Assembly (NCBI RefSeq): GCF_011765465.1
Contig: NZ_CP050265.1
Location: forward strand, 1,922,001 to 1,986,000
DNA length: 64,000 bases
Origin: Erythrobacter sp.
Lineage (GTDB): Bacteria > Pseudomonadota > Alphaproteobacteria > Sphingomonadales > Sphingomonadaceae
Direction of reading: 5' to 3'
The notes below the pieces were generated by a model, which was not told the origin of the DNA, did not search any database, and saw nothing but the letters and a program-made list of their open reading frames with translations. Each line of letters opens with the position of its first letter. Position 1 is the stretch's first letter. This document shows, piece by piece, positions 45,666-55,339 of this stretch. A program made the translations under genes and the position numbers.

Positions 45666-46412
45666 GTGACGACGGCTGCCCCGAAAACCCTTTTCGCGAT
45701 CAATCCCGCGCTCGACCGGGCAGCGCTCGCGCGGCGGTTTGCCGAAACGGGCCGGGTGCAGGTGCGCGACGTGCTGACGCCCGAAAGCGCGCGCGAGATG
45801 CTGACCGTGCTGGCGAAAGGCACGGCCTGGGGCATGGCGACCGGCGCGGGCGAAGAAAAGCCGAAGAGCTTCCGCGCCGAGGAAACGCGCACACCGCAAG
45901 GCCAGCAGGCGCTCGGCGCGGCGTTCAAGGCGGCGGAGGAGCATACGGCGCGGGGCGAATACGGCTTTCGCTTCGCGCATTACCCGATCCTCAGCGCCGT
46001 GCAGGAAAACTGGTCGGGGAGCGAGGCGCACCAGATCCTGCTCGAACACATCAACGCGCCCGAATTCATGGGTCTGGCGCGCGAGGTCACGGGGATCGAC
46101 ACCCTGTTCAAGGCCGACGGGCAGGCGACTTTGTTCGCGCCGGGCCACTATCTCGGCAAGCACATCGACAGCCACGTCGCCGAAGGCTGGGAAGTCGCCT
46201 ACGTGCTTAATTTCGCGCGCGAGGACTGGCATCCGGACTGGGGCGGCTACCTCCTTTTCCTCGACGAGGAAGGCGACGTGGTCGAAGGATTCCGCCCGCG
46301 GTTCAATGCCTTGAACCTGTTCAAGGTGCCGACCTCGCACATGGTGAGCTATGTCCCGCCCTTCGCGCCGGTGGGCCGGCTCGCGGTGACCGGCTGGCTG
46401 CGCACGAAATGA
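45666..46412 (+). CDS. 2OG-Fe(II) dioxygenase, prolyl-hydroxylase-like
   Basis: 248-residue non-heme iron oxygenase. The double-stranded beta-helix has the metal motif HIDSH (His-x-Asp), a distal His in PTSHMVSYVPPF and the 2-oxoglutarate Arg in GRLAVTGW. GGYLLFLDEEGDVVEGFRP and NALNLFKVP match the Tpa1/OGFOD1-type prolyl hydroxylases, some of which modify ribosomal protein S12; a protein substrate is therefore possible but unproven. The start is uncertain: GTG 45666 is chosen, GTG 45645 adds seven residues. Its stop overlaps the next ATG (ATGA). First gene of a three-gene operon. Confidence 0.85.
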   Translation: MTTAAPKTLFAINPALDRAALARRFAETGRVQVRDVLTPESAREMLTVLAKGTAWGMATGAGEEKPKSFRAEETRTPQGQQALGAAFKAAEEHTARGEYGFRFAHYPILSAVQENWSGSEAHQILLEHINAPEFMGLAREVTGIDTLFKADGQATLFAPGHYLGKHIDSHVAEGWEVAYVLNFAREDWHPDWGGYLLFLDEEGDVVEGFRPRFNALNLFKVPTSHMVSYVPPFAPVGRLAVTGWLRTK

Positions 46413-48157
46413 GCGCGCCCGCCCCCACCCTTTCCGCACCCGAGGCGATGGTGCGCGTGCGTATGGCGATGGAGCGCGGCGATCTCGCCGGCGCGCGCGC
46501 CGTGGTGGAGGAGGCGCGGCGCGCGCATCCGCGCGACGCCGCGCTGGCCGATGCGGCAGGCGACATTGCCCTCAAGTCCGGCGACGCACCCGCCGCCGCG
46601 GCGCATTTCGCCGCCGCCTGCGCGCTCGCGCCCGCGATGATGGACTACGCGCTCAACCACGCGATCGCGCTGCAACGGCTGGAACGCCACGCCGAGGCGC
46701 TCGCCGCCATCGCCCCGCACGAAAAGGCCGGGCGCGGTGTCGCGCGCTATGGCAGCGTCGCCGCGCTCTCGCACCGCGCGCTCGGGCAGCCGGGAGAGGC
46801 AGCGCGCTGGTACGAGGCCGCGCTCGCCGCCGAGCCGCGCCACCCGCGCGCGCTGCATGGCCGGGCGCGGGTCGCGCTCGAACGCGGCGAAGGCGACGCG
46901 CTGGCGCGGTTCGATGCGGCGCTCGCCGTCAATCCGGGCGATGCCGACCTGTGGCTCGGCAAGGCGCAGGCGCTGGAAGTCGCGGGCGACGTGACAGGCG
47001 CGCGGGCGATTGCCGAACAGGTCTGCGCGCAGGCCCCCGGCTTCATCGCAGCGCTGACCTTCCTCGCCGGGCTGAAGCACGCCGCAGGCGAGGCGGACTG
47101 GACCTCGCCCTTTGCCGAGGCGGCGCAAAAGCACCCGCAGGACCCCAATATCCCGGCCGCCCATGCCGAAGCCTTCGCCGGGCTCGACCACGCCGCCGAG
47201 GCCGCCGAAGTCGCCGCCGACGCGCGCCGCCGCTTTCCCGGCGAGCCGCATTTCGCGCTGATCGAGGCGGTGCATCGCGGCTCGGCGGGCCAGTGGGAGG
47301 AGGCCGAAGCGATCTTCGCCCAGCTTTCCGATACCCGCGCGATGCGCCACCTCCACGAAGCCCGCCACGCGCTGCGTGCGCGCGACCTCTCGCGGGCGCA
47401 CGCCTGTCTCGATCGAGCGCTCGCTGCGAACCCGTGGGACATTTCGGCCTGGGCGCTGCGCGGGATCGCGTGGCGGCTGGGCGAGGACGAGGCTTCGCGC
47501 GCGAAGGCGGAATGGCTCCATGAACAGGCCGGGCTGGTCGCCCTGCGCGAACTGGTCGGGCGCGTGGGGCTGGTCGCAGATGCCGTGGCCGAATTGCGGG
47601 CGATCCATGCCCGCTCGACCATGCCGCTGGGGCAGAGCTTGCGCGGCGGGACGCAGACACGCGGCATCCTCTTCCACCGCACCGAGCCGGTCCTCGCCGA
47701 ACTCCACGAAGCGATCCGCGCGACGCTGGAGGTGCACCGCGAAGGGCTGCCGCCGCTCGATGAAAGCCACCCGCTGCTGCGCCACCGCGAAACGCCGTGG
47801 CGGCTGCTCGGCTCGTGGTCGGTGCGGCTCGCCGGGGGCGGTGCGCCGGGGTCCGGCGACTATCACACCGCGCATATCCACCCGCAGGGCATCCTCTCTA
47901 GCGCGCTCTACCTCGTCGTGCCGGAAGAAGCGCACGCGCCCGTCGCCGAGGGCGAATTGCCGCAGGGTTGGCTCGAGATCGGTCGTCCGCCGCCCGACCT
48001 CGGGCTCGACCTGCCGCCGCTTCGCACGATCGAACCCAAGGAAGGTCACCTCGCCCTGTTCCCCTCGACGCTCTACCACGGCACGACGCCCTTCGGTTCG
48101 GCGGAGCGCATGACGGTCGCCTTTGACGTGGTTACGGGCGACGGGGTGACGGCATGA
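46409..48157 (+). CDS. TPR protein with C-terminal 2OG-Fe(II) oxygenase domain
   Basis: 582 residues in two parts. Residues 1-380 are tandem tetratricopeptide-like helix pairs (such as AALADAAGDIALKSGDAPAAA and YEAALAAEPRHPRALHGRAR). The last 170 residues are a putative 2OG-Fe(II) oxygenase of the Oxy_5 type: HTAHIHPQGILSSALYLVVP, then GHLALFPSTLYHGTTPFG and ERMTVAFD. No signal peptide. The TPR part probably presents a protein or peptide partner to the oxygenase. ATGA overlaps on both sides couple it to the dioxygenase and the methyltransferase. Confidence 0.87.
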   Translation: MSAPAPTLSAPEAMVRVRMAMERGDLAGARAVVEEARRAHPRDAALADAAGDIALKSGDAPAAAAHFAAACALAPAMMDYALNHAIALQRLERHAEALAAIAPHEKAGRGVARYGSVAALSHRALGQPGEAARWYEAALAAEPRHPRALHGRARVALERGEGDALARFDAALAVNPGDADLWLGKAQALEVAGDVTGARAIAEQVCAQAPGFIAALTFLAGLKHAAGEADWTSPFAEAAQKHPQDPNIPAAHAEAFAGLDHAAEAAEVAADARRRFPGEPHFALIEAVHRGSAGQWEEAEAIFAQLSDTRAMRHLHEARHALRARDLSRAHACLDRALAANPWDISAWALRGIAWRLGEDEASRAKAEWLHEQAGLVALRELVGRVGLVADAVAELRAIHARSTMPLGQSLRGGTQTRGILFHRTEPVLAELHEAIRATLEVHREGLPPLDESHPLLRHRETPWRLLGSWSVRLAGGGAPGSGDYHTAHIHPQGILSSALYLVVPEEAHAPVAEGELPQGWLEIGRPPPDLGLDLPPLRTIEPKEGHLALFPSTLYHGTTPFGSAERMTVAFDVVTGDGVTA

Positions 48158-49065
48158 GCGAGACGCAGGACGACGCGCGCGCCTGGGGCGAGTTCTGGAA
48201 GGCCAATGCGGGCGGGGATTCGACCGGCTGCCTGCCCGAACGCTGGGCCGCGATCGAGGCGGCGCAGCGCGCGGCGTGGCGCGGCTTTGCAGCACAGCTC
48301 GGCGATGGCGCGCGGCTGCTCGACCTCGCGACCGGCGACGGGCGCGTGCTGCGCTGGCTTCGCGAGGAACGCAGCGACCTCGACCTGTCCGGCATCGACC
48401 GCGCCCCCGAACTGCCGCCCGCGCCCGAAGGCACGGCGACCCGCGGCGGGGTGGCGATGGAGGACCTGACATTCGAGGCGGACAGCTTCGATGCCGTCAC
48501 CAGCCAGTTCGGTTTCGAATACGGCGACACGGCCGCGGTCGCGGGAGAGATCGCGCGCGTGCTCGCACCGGGTGGGCGCGTCGGCCTGATGGTCCATCGC
48601 GGCGACGGGCCGATCCTCGAACACAATCGCGCACGGCAGGCTGCAATCGGCTGGGCGATCGAGGAGAAGGCGGTTCCCGCGACCGCGATCCGCGCGCTGA
48701 CCGATCCGCGCGGCGGGGTGGACGCGGCAGCGCAGGTCGCGGCCGCGTTCGCCATGCTGGGCGAACGGGCGCATGGGCGCAGCACACCCGCCTGGGAGAT
48801 CCCCGAAGCGGTGCGCCGCACGGTGCTGATGGGGGCCGAGCGCGGGGCCGATGCCGCCGCGATCACGGCCACGATCGAGGCGATCGCGGCGCAGGCCGAC
48901 AACGAGCTCGGCCGGATCGCTTCGCTCGCGCGGGCCTGCGAAAGGGCCGATGCGCGCGGGGCAATCGAGGCTGCCTTTGCCGCGCACGGCCTCGCGCCGG
49001 GCGAGACGGTTCCGGTGGCCGAACCCTCGGGCCGCGTCCTCGCCGATTTCCTGACCTTTTCCTGA
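48154..49065 (+). CDS. SAM-dependent methyltransferase, class I
   Basis: 303-residue methyltransferase. SAM motif I is LLDLATGDGRVLRWL (about residues 54-68), followed by a DLDLSGID acidic strand and the SQFGFEYGD motif IV region. RVLAPGGRVGLMVH is motif V. The C-terminal 120 residues are helical and unlike common small-molecule methyltransferases. Its start overlaps the stop of the TPR oxygenase. Substrate unknown; the tight coupling suggests it acts on the same target. Confidence 0.87.
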   Translation: MSETQDDARAWGEFWKANAGGDSTGCLPERWAAIEAAQRAAWRGFAAQLGDGARLLDLATGDGRVLRWLREERSDLDLSGIDRAPELPPAPEGTATRGGVAMEDLTFEADSFDAVTSQFGFEYGDTAAVAGEIARVLAPGGRVGLMVHRGDGPILEHNRARQAAIGWAIEEKAVPATAIRALTDPRGGVDAAAQVAAAFAMLGERAHGRSTPAWEIPEAVRRTVLMGAERGADAAAITATIEAIAAQADNELGRIASLARACERADARGAIEAAFAAHGLAPGETVPVAEPSGRVLADFLTFS

Positions 49066-49149
49066 GCCGCTCCGGCCCGGCTTGCAGAGGCGCGCAGGCC
49101 GCGTGCGGCCGGCGCGCCTCCGCATCCTCGAACCCGTTCGGCAGGCACG

Positions 49150-49188
49150 AAAAAGGGCGGCGGACCGAAGTCCGCCGCCCCTCTTTTC
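49150..49188. terminator. Bidirectional intrinsic terminator
   Basis: 11-bp perfect stem GGGCGGCGGAC / GTCCGCCGCCC with a CGAA tetraloop, AAAAA on one side and CTCTTTT on the other, so it can end both the methyltransferase operon and the TonB-receptor gene. Confidence 0.92.
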
Positions 49189-49213
49189 GTTCCGCTCTCG
49201 CGGGCGTCCGTTC

Positions 49214-52183
49214 TTAGAACGAGAACGCCGCGGAGATGAAGAAGTCCCGACCCAGCACGTCGTAGACGCTCGGGAAGGTGTTCGCCTGCTCCTGGTTGTC
49301 GCCCAGCAGGAGGCTGTTCGGACGGTTGGTCACAAAGCCGTTCGCATCGAATTCGGGCGTGCCCGGCAGCGTGTCGAACAGGTTGTTGATACCCGCCGAG
49401 ATCGTGACGTTTTCGGTCGCTTCGACCGAGAAGGTCAGGTCGAACAGGTCGTAGGCACCGATCCGTTCGATCCCGTTGAACGCCGCGAAGTCGACCGAGG
49501 TCAGCGCATCGTCCACGCCCGACAGGTGACGCCAGCGGACCGAAGTGGTCAGCGGGCCGTCGACCCAGGTGAAACGCGAGGTCCACTTGAACGACGGGAT
49601 CGGCTGGCCGCAATTGCCGCCGAACTGACCCGCACACTCGTCGACCTGCGGAAGGCCGGCGACCGGCGTGAAGTCGTTCTGGTCGGTCCACGTGCCGATG
49701 AAGTTCATGTTGAACCGCGACGAACCCGTGTCGGTCAGCAGCGAGAACGGCAGGTCGGTGCGGTAGTTGACCTGAAGGTCGATACCCGAAACCTGCAGTT
49801 CGGCCGCGTTCACGCCCGAAACCAGCGGCGGATTGTCGACGCTGATCGCACCGTCGGCGTTACGAATGCCGACGAAAGGCTGGCACGCCGGGGCGTTCAC
49901 ATCCTGGACCGAACCGTAGCACAGGTTGAGCAGGCCCTGGAGGCTGCCGCCCGCGACGGTGATGAAGTCCTCGACCTTGATGTTGAAGTAGTCCGCCGTG
50001 ATCGTCAGGCCGGGCACGAAGCTCGGCTGGAAGACGACACCGCCGGTGTAGCTGGTCGAGGTTTCTTCGCCGAGGTCCGGGTTACCGCCGAACAGCGCCG
50101 GGATCTGCGCGTTGAGCTGGACCACTGCGGCATTGCCGACATTGCCCGCGGGCACGCCGGTCGCGATGCAGACCTGGTCCGCACCGGGGTTGTCCGCGAT
50201 GAAGGTCGCATCGGCGCAGGGGTCGGTCGCACCGGGGAAGCCGATGGCCTGGCCCTGGAACAGCTCGCCCACGTTCGGCGCACGCACCGCACGCTGGTAC
50301 TGACCGCGCAGGAGCACGCCGTCGGTCGGCACGAACTGCACGCCGCCGGCATAGGTCCACACGCCGCCGACCCGGTCGAGCGAGTAGTCGGAGTAACGGA
50401 CCGCGCCGTTGACATCGAGGCGCACACCCGAATCCGTTTCGAGGATCGGGATGTCGATTTCGGCAAAGAGTTCCTTCACGTCATAGGCACCCTCGGTCGG
50501 GCTGCCCGCGTTGAAGCCGATCACGTCGCCCGAGGCGAGCGCGGTGTCGGGAATGAACTCCGCCGCGACCCGGCGATATTCGGCACCGACCGCGAAGCCG
50601 ATGTCGGCCCCACCGAAGCCGAGGTTGCCGAGGAAGCCCGAAATCGTACCGGCGGCCACTTCGACCGTCGAGATGTCGCCGTTCTGCGCGGTGATGCTGA
50701 ACGAATCGACCATTTCCGGCGTCAGCGTGCCCGGGCCGAAGATGTTCAGCGCGACATCGCCCGTGCCGTCGAGACCGGCCTGGAAGGCCGAACGCGACAC
50801 GTTGCCCTGCTGGACGTTGGCGTTACGCGTGCGGGCGTAGGAGTAGTACAGGTCGTAGTTGAGGTTGTCGGTGATCGACCCCTCGACGCCGGCGAGCACG
50901 CGGAAGGCGTTGCGCTCGTCGAGCGAGTTACGCGGTCCGGTTTCGAGCACACGGCGCTGGACGAAGGTCTGGACCACGCCAGCCCCCGGGAAGCGCGGAT
51001 CGCCGCCGGCAGCCACGAGCGCGGCATTGGCGTCGGCTTCGCGCTGGTCGAGCGTCTGGAACTCGGCCAGGGTCGCCGCGTCGATGAACGGGGCGATAGT
51101 GTTGAGGTCGAGGTTGAACGTGCCGGTGACCGGGGTCGCGGCGAGTTCCTGCTGGACCCGGTTGTTGACGAACGTCACCTCGGTATAGGCGCGATGCCCG
51201 TCGGTGAATTCATAGTCGGCATAACCGCCGAGCAGGTAACGCTCCTGCGGGATCTGCAGGTAGTTGACCGGCGCGTAGTTGTAGGTGTCGCCCGCGCGCG
51301 GACGCGGCGAACCCGGGGTGTCGAAGATCGCGTCGTCGATCGTCAGGCCCGCACCGAGCGGGAATTCGACACCGTCGATGGTGGTCGAACCCGAGGTGTT
51401 GATACGGCCCTGCGGAACGGTCGAAGAACCGAACTGAAGCAGGTTGAGGCCGAAGCTTTCCCCGCCGAGCGCGAATTCGGAAAAGCCGCGATCGCCCTGG
51501 AAGACCGATTCGCGGTTGAAGTATTCGGCATAGACCGTCGCGTTACCGCGGCCGTCGTCGAAGCTGGTGCCGATCGCGCCGTACATCTGGTAGCGCGCAC
51601 CGTCACCGCGTTCGGTGAGCGAGTACTGGCCGCCGAATTCGACGCCCTGCACTTCCTTGAGGCGGAAGTTGACGACGCCCGCGAGCGCGTCCGAACCATA
51701 GACCGCCGAGGCACCGCCGGTGACGGTGTCGACGCTTTCGATCAGGAACTGCGGGATCGTGTTGAGGTCGACCACCTGGCTGGTGTCGAACGAGACCCAG
51801 CGCCGGCCGTTGACCAGCACGAGGGTACGGGTCGAACCGAGGCCGCGCAGGTTGAGCGTGGCGGCGCCGTTACCGGGGTTGTTCGAGAACGCGGTGAAAC
51901 CCGGAACCGCCTGCGGCAGGGCGTTGATGACGTTTTCGACGTTGACCGCACCGGTCAGCTTGAATTCCTCGGCTTCGACCACCGCGATCGGCGCGGCGGT
52001 TTCGACGTTGCGCTGCTGAATGCGCGAGCCGGTGACGGTGATGAAGTTGTCGGTGTCGACATCCTGGTCGGCGCCCGACTGGATCGCCGGATCGACGTCG
52101 GTGTCCTGTGCCATTGCCGGCGTGGCCACCATGGCGCTTGCCATGATCGTGCCCGCAAGGAGCGAGCCCTTGTTAAAACGCAT
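49214..52183 (-). CDS. TonB-dependent outer-membrane receptor
   Basis: 989-residue gated channel. The signal peptide (MRFNKGSLLAGTIMASAM, ending AMAQD) is followed by a short acidic stretch and a plug domain: FITVTGSRIQQRNVETAAP, LNLRGLGSTRTLVLVNGRR and TGGASAVYGSDALAGVVNF. A 22-strand-type barrel ends in the terminal Phe strand RDFFISAAFSF. The start at ATG 52183 follows AGGGGACA. Substrate unknown; the plug is of the sphingomonad type often linked to oligopeptides or glycans. Divergent from the 191-residue exported protein. Confidence 0.94.
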   Translation of the reverse strand: MRFNKGSLLAGTIMASAMVATPAMAQDTDVDPAIQSGADQDVDTDNFITVTGSRIQQRNVETAAPIAVVEAEEFKLTGAVNVENVINALPQAVPGFTAFSNNPGNGAATLNLRGLGSTRTLVLVNGRRWVSFDTSQVVDLNTIPQFLIESVDTVTGGASAVYGSDALAGVVNFRLKEVQGVEFGGQYSLTERGDGARYQMYGAIGTSFDDGRGNATVYAEYFNRESVFQGDRGFSEFALGGESFGLNLLQFGSSTVPQGRINTSGSTTIDGVEFPLGAGLTIDDAIFDTPGSPRPRAGDTYNYAPVNYLQIPQERYLLGGYADYEFTDGHRAYTEVTFVNNRVQQELAATPVTGTFNLDLNTIAPFIDAATLAEFQTLDQREADANAALVAAGGDPRFPGAGVVQTFVQRRVLETGPRNSLDERNAFRVLAGVEGSITDNLNYDLYYSYARTRNANVQQGNVSRSAFQAGLDGTGDVALNIFGPGTLTPEMVDSFSITAQNGDISTVEVAAGTISGFLGNLGFGGADIGFAVGAEYRRVAAEFIPDTALASGDVIGFNAGSPTEGAYDVKELFAEIDIPILETDSGVRLDVNGAVRYSDYSLDRVGGVWTYAGGVQFVPTDGVLLRGQYQRAVRAPNVGELFQGQAIGFPGATDPCADATFIADNPGADQVCIATGVPAGNVGNAAVVQLNAQIPALFGGNPDLGEETSTSYTGGVVFQPSFVPGLTITADYFNIKVEDFITVAGGSLQGLLNLCYGSVQDVNAPACQPFVGIRNADGAISVDNPPLVSGVNAAELQVSGIDLQVNYRTDLPFSLLTDTGSSRFNMNFIGTWTDQNDFTPVAGLPQVDECAGQFGGNCGQPIPSFKWTSRFTWVDGPLTTSVRWRHLSGVDDALTSVDFAAFNGIERIGAYDLFDLTFSVEATENVTISAGINNLFDTLPGTPEFDANGFVTNRPNSLLLGDNQEQANTFPSVYDVLGRDFFISAAFSF

Positions 52184-52459
52184 GATTAGTGTCCCCTACT
52201 CATGACGCGCACCGAAATTGGCGCACGCAATTCTCTACGGGCAGGTGCCCGCTAGGTTGCGGCTCTATGACAACGAGCCTGTCCAGAGCAATTGTCGGCG
52301 GGAACCGTCGCGCGGGTTGTCTTCAAGCTGTGGCAAATGGGCGACACTGGGCGACGGGCCGTGGTTCCTGCGCTGCCGGACGAGGCGATCATGCGCCGTG
52401 CATGGGGCCGCGCGATGGTTTATGTGCACGCCGACAGCCGGATCGGGAAAGGGAATTAC

Positions 52460-53035
52460 ATGAAGCGAATCGGAACTTTGGGCGCGCGGTGTCGGCTCGC
52501 CGCCGGCACGCTCGCGGCGGCCGCGCTGCTGACGAGCGCGGGCCCACTGAAATCGCAGGAGAATGCGCCTGCCGGGCAGGCCGCGGCGAAGGCCGACATT
52601 CTTGACCGTTTGAAGACGTGTCAGCGACTGGAAGATGACAGCGAACGCCTCGCCTGCTTCGACGAGCGGGTCGGCGCGCTGGTCGCCGCGAGCGAGGCGG
52701 GCGACGTGCGAGTCGTCGACCGCGAGGACGTGCGGCGCACGCGGCGGCAGCTGTTCGGCTTTTCCGTGCCCGATGTCGGCATCCTCCAGGGCGACGAGAA
52801 GGACGCCGAGGCGACCGACACGCTGGTGACGACGATCACCAGCGTACGCTACCGCCCGCGCCGCCGCGCCGAATTCACCACCGCCGAGGGCGCTCGGTGG
52901 GAAATCTTCAAGGTCCCCGCGCGCCTCGCCGACATCGAGCCGGGCGACGAGGTCGAATTCAAGAAGGCCTCGCTCGGCACCTTTTTCATCCGCATCAACG
53001 GCCAGATGGGGGTCAAGGGCAAGCGCATCGAATAG
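52460..53035 (+). CDS. Exported protein of unknown function
   Basis: 191-residue protein with a signal-like N-terminus (RLAAGTLAAAALLTSAGPLKSQ). The mature part opens with a helix DRLKTCQRLEDDSERLACFDERV whose Cys pair recurs in small exported proteins. A beta-rich C-terminal half follows (TLVTTITSVRYRPRRRAEFTT, FFIRINGQMGVKGKR). The start at ATG 52460 follows GGAAAGGG. No family name is offered. It ends in a strong hairpin. Confidence 0.78.
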   Translation: MKRIGTLGARCRLAAGTLAAAALLTSAGPLKSQENAPAGQAAAKADILDRLKTCQRLEDDSERLACFDERVGALVAASEAGDVRVVDREDVRRTRRQLFGFSVPDVGILQGDEKDAEATDTLVTTITSVRYRPRRRAEFTTAEGARWEIFKVPARLADIEPGDEVEFKKASLGTFFIRINGQMGVKGKRIE

Positions 53036-53096
53036 GTCCTCCCCGGGGACCGGCAGTCGGCCCCGTACACGACGCTTGTCGCGGGCGGAAAGGCAA

Positions 53097-53134
53097 GGGG
53101 GCCCGGCCGCATCGCGGCCGGGCCCCCTCGTTTC
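53097..53134 (+). terminator. Intrinsic terminator of the 191-residue protein gene
   Basis: 14-bp perfect stem GGGGGCCCGGCCGC / GCGGCCGGGCCCCC with an ATC loop, followed by TCGTTTCG, 61 bases after the stop. Confidence 0.75.
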
Positions 53135-53155
53135 GCTCCCGCGCGGCGGCGGCGG

Positions 53156-55165
53156 TCAGAGACCGCCGGGGCCGCAGTCGTTGGCGAGATAATCCGCGAG
53201 CTTCGTGTAAAGCTGCTGCTGGTGGTTGTACATCAGCGTGTTCGAGAAGTGGTCCGCCTTCTCGAGCGTGACGAACTGGCCGTCCTTGTTGCCCGCTTTC
53301 TCGAAGGCGTCCTTGTAGTCCTTGAAGTGGTAATACATCACGCGCCGGTCGACGTCGCCGTGGATCATCAGCAGCGGGATGTTGACCTTCTCGACTTCGT
53401 TGATCGGGTTGATGCCGATCGTCCCGCGCCGCTTCGACCATTCGTCGAGCGCCTTGAGATCTTCGTTGCGCCGGCCGAGATACTGCTTTTCGGCATCGGC
53501 CACTGCCGCGACCGCGACCGAGCACTGGTAGAGCTGCGGCTCGCGGCTGGCGGCGACCAGCGCGGCATAGCCGCCATAGGACCAGCCCATGAAGGCGACC
53601 CGGTCGGGATCGACCAGACCCTGGTCGATCAGGTAGAGAACGCCGTCGTCCTTGTCGTCCTGCATGGCAAGGCCGTGTTCGCCATAGCCCGCGTCGAAGT
53701 GCTTCTGCCCCCAGCCCACGGAAATCCGGTTTTCCGGGTGCAGCACCATGTAGCCCTGGCTGGCGAGGAACTGGCCGATCTCGTCATAGGACACCATGCC
53801 GTTCACGTGCGGGCCGCCATTGTGCTGGACCACCAGCGGAAACGGCGGCTCGCCCACCTTGGGCACGGTGACGTAGGCCGGGATCGAAAGCCCGTCGCGC
53901 GCGGGGTAGCGGATGTACTTCACGTCCGCGAGCATATCCTGGTTGACCAGCGGGTTGCGGCTGCCGAGCTTCGCCAGCTTGCCGTCCCTGACCAGCCAGT
54001 AGGAGCCCGGATCGTGCGGCCCGCGATTGGTCACGATCATCGTCCTGCCGTCGACCGACCGGCTCGAGATCGAGACCTGCCAGGCATAGGGGATCTGCTG
54101 CTCGAGCGCCTCGTAGAGCGCCTTTTCTTCCTCGTCGAACCAGTGGCGCTCCATCTTCTCGCCCGGATAGAGCGCGGCGACGAGCTTGTCGTTGCCGGGG
54201 ATCGAGTGGGTCTGGATGCCCATCACGTCGGCGTCCTCGGCCTTGAACAGCTCCTTGCCGATCTTGCCGGTGTCGAAGTTGAATTCGTAAAGGCCCGCCT
54301 TGTCGTTCCCGGGAAGGGTCTCGATGATGTAGCCGATATTGGGGTTGTTCGGATCGAAGCCCTGGATGCCGTGAATGCCCGAAAGCACGCGGTAGAGGTT
54401 CGACTTGTCCTCGAGGTCGTATTCGTTGACCAGCGTCCAGGATCCGTCGCCCGGCTTGCGGTAATAGGTTCCCTGCGTCCCCTTGCCGGGGTCGAAGGAC
54501 GAGGTGAAGCGCGGATTGCCTTCATTATCGAAGGCTTGCACCTGCGGGAATTGCAGCGTGCCGCGCAGGATCAGCGACTTGGTGCCCTTTTCAAGGTTGA
54601 ACTTGTAATAGGACCGCGGGCGCAGCGCGGCGATCGGATCGACCCCGCCGAGCGCCGAGACCGCATTGCCCCCGCCCACCAGCACGTGATCGGGATCGCG
54701 CGGCAGGGTATCGATGATCTGGAGGTTGTCGTTGACCGTGTTGAACTCGTTCTCTTCGAGATTGTAGGAATAGGCGAGGTAGTCGCGCGTGTCCTGCTCG
54801 GGACGCTTCACCTGCGAACGGCGCTGCTGCCATGCCGCGCCGAAGATGTAATTGTCGCTCACCCAGCGCGCGGTGATGATCTCCATCGGATCGGCGTTGA
54901 GCCGGCGCAGCGGCTCGGACAGGTCGTCGGTCTTGTAGATCTCGAGCAGGTAATCGCCCTCCTTGCTCTCGATCTTGTGCACCAGCAGGTGCTTGCCGTC
55001 GGGCGAGACCTGCACGGCGTTCACGACATCGCGCAGGGCCCACACCTCGATCGGGACCGAGGTCTGCGACTGGGCCTGCGTGTCGGCGGGAGAAGCGACG
55101 AGCGAAAGGCCGAGGACCGAAACGCCGGCCATGACCGCCGCGAGCGGAGCTTTGAGAAGTTTCAT
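53156..55165 (-). CDS. S9 family peptidase (prolyl-oligopeptidase type)
   Basis: Periplasmic serine peptidase of 669 residues. It has a signal peptide (MKLLKAPLAAVMAGVSVLG, cleavage near TQAQS), then a beta-propeller region (VVNAVQVSPDGKHLLVHK; RWVSDNYIFGAAW). The C-terminal hydrolase domain has Ser in FMGWSYGGYAAL (about residue 528), Asp in IHGDVDRRV and His in KADHFSN. It probably trims peptides imported through a neighbouring TonB receptor. Lies between the two receptor genes; its own promoter must be in the 174-base gap upstream because a terminator closes the receptor gene above it. Confidence 0.94.
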   Translation of the reverse strand: MKLLKAPLAAVMAGVSVLGLSLVASPADTQAQSQTSVPIEVWALRDVVNAVQVSPDGKHLLVHKIESKEGDYLLEIYKTDDLSEPLRRLNADPMEIITARWVSDNYIFGAAWQQRRSQVKRPEQDTRDYLAYSYNLEENEFNTVNDNLQIIDTLPRDPDHVLVGGGNAVSALGGVDPIAALRPRSYYKFNLEKGTKSLILRGTLQFPQVQAFDNEGNPRFTSSFDPGKGTQGTYYRKPGDGSWTLVNEYDLEDKSNLYRVLSGIHGIQGFDPNNPNIGYIIETLPGNDKAGLYEFNFDTGKIGKELFKAEDADVMGIQTHSIPGNDKLVAALYPGEKMERHWFDEEEKALYEALEQQIPYAWQVSISSRSVDGRTMIVTNRGPHDPGSYWLVRDGKLAKLGSRNPLVNQDMLADVKYIRYPARDGLSIPAYVTVPKVGEPPFPLVVQHNGGPHVNGMVSYDEIGQFLASQGYMVLHPENRISVGWGQKHFDAGYGEHGLAMQDDKDDGVLYLIDQGLVDPDRVAFMGWSYGGYAALVAASREPQLYQCSVAVAAVADAEKQYLGRRNEDLKALDEWSKRRGTIGINPINEVEKVNIPLLMIHGDVDRRVMYYHFKDYKDAFEKAGNKDGQFVTLEKADHFSNTLMYNHQQQLYTKLADYLANDCGPGGL

Positions 55166-55271
55166 GGGTTTTCCGTCTTCCAGCTTGAATGAGTGCCAGC
55201 TTCCTGGCGGTCCGATGCGCCCTGCCGCGCGGCCTCCCGTCCGGCGCGGCTCGAACAGGGATGAGTAAACC

Positions 55272-55310
55272 AAAAAAGCGGCCCCTCGACAAGTCGAGAG
55301 GCCGCTCTTT
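55272..55310 (-). terminator. Intrinsic terminator of the large TonB-receptor gene
   Basis: 14-bp stem AGCGGCCCCTCGAC / GTCGAGAGGCCGCT with one mismatch and a 2-base apex; on the minus strand it is followed by six Ts. Confidence 0.85.
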
Positions 55311-55339
55311 CTGGCTTGTTTCAGCCGTTTCCCGTTCGA

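Noticed and set aside
49082-52189. A 1035-codon open frame antisense to the TonB receptor at 49214
   Set aside because: Arg/Glu/Val-rich with no family motif; long antisense frames are expected opposite GC-rich genes. The receptor frame has a signal peptide, plug and barrel.
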